Below are positions 6,603 through 7,021 of a DNA stretch of 7,021 bases, piece after piece. The notes under the pieces are model-generated. The model ran no database searches and was not told the origin of the DNA. It saw only the letters and a list, made by a program, of their open reading frames with translations. Numbering within the stretch: position 1 is the first letter of the stretch; each line of letters starts with the position of its first letter. Both the position numbers and the translations under genes were made by a program. Origin of the DNA: an uncultured Pseudodesulfovibrio sp. (GTDB taxonomy: Bacteria; Desulfobacterota; Desulfovibrionia; Desulfovibrionales; Desulfovibrionaceae); assembly GCA_947259235.1 (NCBI GenBank), contig CAMYLL010000139.1, forward strand, positions 1 to 7,021. The letters are read 5' to 3'.

Positions 6603-6968
6603 ATGAAACTGCTGGAAAAAGCCGAGCGAATCAGAATCTATATAGGCGAGGACGACAAGCATGAAGGGCGGCCGCTGGCCGATGCCATCGTGGAAAAAGC
6701 CCGTGCCGCCGGGCTTGCCGGAGCCACTGTTTTTCGCGGTCTCAGCGGTTTCGGAGCCAACAGCCTGATACACACCACAAAAATCCTGCGCCTGTCCGAG
6801 GACCTGCCCGTCGTGGTCGAGATCGTGGATCACCCGGACAGGCTTGATCCGTTCAAGGCAAGCCTCGACGCCATGATCACCGAAGGCATGATCACCTCCG
6901 AGCCGGTCCAGGTCATCGATGCGCCGACCGAGAGCGCCGCGGCCGGGCAGCTCACGGCAACGCCCTGA
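6603..6968 (+). CDS. DUF190 family PII-like protein; C-terminal tail suspect
   Basis: DUF190 proteins are small, have a PII-like ferredoxin fold, and have no firmly established biochemical function. They are frequently encoded beside crcB, which is the case here (35 bases downstream, same strand), so a role in fluoride response or ligand-sensing regulation of the channel is plausible. Seen in the 121 residues: the N-terminal RIRIYIGEDDKHEGRPLADAI, then the family core AGLAGATVFRGLSGFG (35-50), a short HTTKILRLSEDLPVVVEIVD stretch (57-76), and the final strand ITSEPVQVI (about 96-104). A GGGGA (6592-6595 plus A) lies 6 bases before the ATG. The last ~17 residues after VQVI (DAPTESAAAGQLTATP) do not look like the family's usual short ending. 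They lie opposite a minus-strand reading frame with a recognisable repeat-like sequence, so the true C-terminus may be lost at a chimeric join near 6909-6916. Confidence 0.85.
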   Translation: MKLLEKAERIRIYIGEDDKHEGRPLADAIVEKARAAGLAGATVFRGLSGFGANSLIHTTKILRLSEDLPVVVEIVDHPDRLDPFKASLDAMITEGMITSEPVQVIDAPTESAAAGQLTATP

Positions 6969-7021
6969 GAGTCGTTCACCGCTACGTCCGTGAGGTCGAC
7001 CTGGCCCACATTGGTGACCAC
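6830..7021 (-). CDS. Possible fragment of a DUF11-type surface-protein repeat (partial; suspected chimeric end)
   Basis: Reading inward from the right edge on the minus strand, the first ~40 codons give VTNVGQVDLTDVAVNDSQG, then VAVSCPAAALSVGASMTWTG. This follows the pattern of DUF11-like Ig-fold repeats of large cell-surface proteins (VTNTGNV-L--V-VTD...CPATTLAPGASMTCT). Codon third positions are strongly G/C. Past about 6899 the frame stays open to 6830, but the residues no longer resemble the repeat and are simply antisense to DUF190. A real gene would have to end 139 bases inside DUF190 tail to tail, which is unlikely. I infer either a foreign sequence joined at the contig edge or, less likely, chance. 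Family assignment is from memory of the repeat pattern only. Confidence 0.35.
   Translation of the reverse strand: MVTNVGQVDLTDVAVNDSQGVAVSCPAAALSVGASMTWTGSEVIMPSVIMASRLALNGSSLSG

Overview
This 7,021-base window is GC-rich, with a strong preference for G or C at third codon positions. It encodes ordinary bacterial housekeeping genes packed on both strands. The protein sequences and gene order suggest a member of the Desulfobacterota, most like the Desulfovibrio/Pseudodesulfovibrio group. That placement is inference from family resemblance, not from a search. No rRNA, tRNA, CRISPR array, insertion sequence or phage gene is visible.

Layout: (1) positions 1-1454, minus strand, hold the N-terminal ~72% of uvrB (nucleotide excision repair), cut by the window edge. 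(2) An 88-base divergent gap with a small dyad separates uvrB from an unrecognised 156-residue plus-strand gene (1543-2013). (3) Converging on it is the minus-strand cluster clpS (5467-5153), clpA (5156-2802) and aat (2740-2048). clpS and clpA overlap by ATGA, and clpA and aat are separated by about 60 bases containing a hairpin. A good sigma-70-type promoter (5537-5509) lies just upstream of clpS. (4) A minus-strand CYTH-domain gene (6144-5548) lies upstream of that promoter. (5) Diverging from it across only 45 bases are a fluoride channel gene (crcB/fluC, 6190-6567) and a DUF190 gene (6603-6968), both on the plus strand. (6) The last ~110 bases read on the minus strand as a fragment resembling a DUF11-type surface-protein repeat, which collides with the 3' end of the DUF190 gene. 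This looks like a chimeric join or a contig-edge artefact.

How the genes work together: aat, clpS and clpA make up most of the bacterial N-degron (N-end rule) pathway. Aat attaches Leu/Phe to N-terminal Arg/Lys, ClpS captures the resulting N-degron, and ClpA unfolds the substrate for ClpP. ClpP is not in the window. crcB and the DUF190 gene form a second small unit, probably linked to fluoride tolerance. uvrB, the CYTH gene and the 156-residue gene have no obvious functional tie to these units.

I did not find a convincing undescribed system. The points most worth a second look are the suspect right-hand end, the two short dyads in the divergent intergenic regions, and the uncharacterised 156-residue protein.
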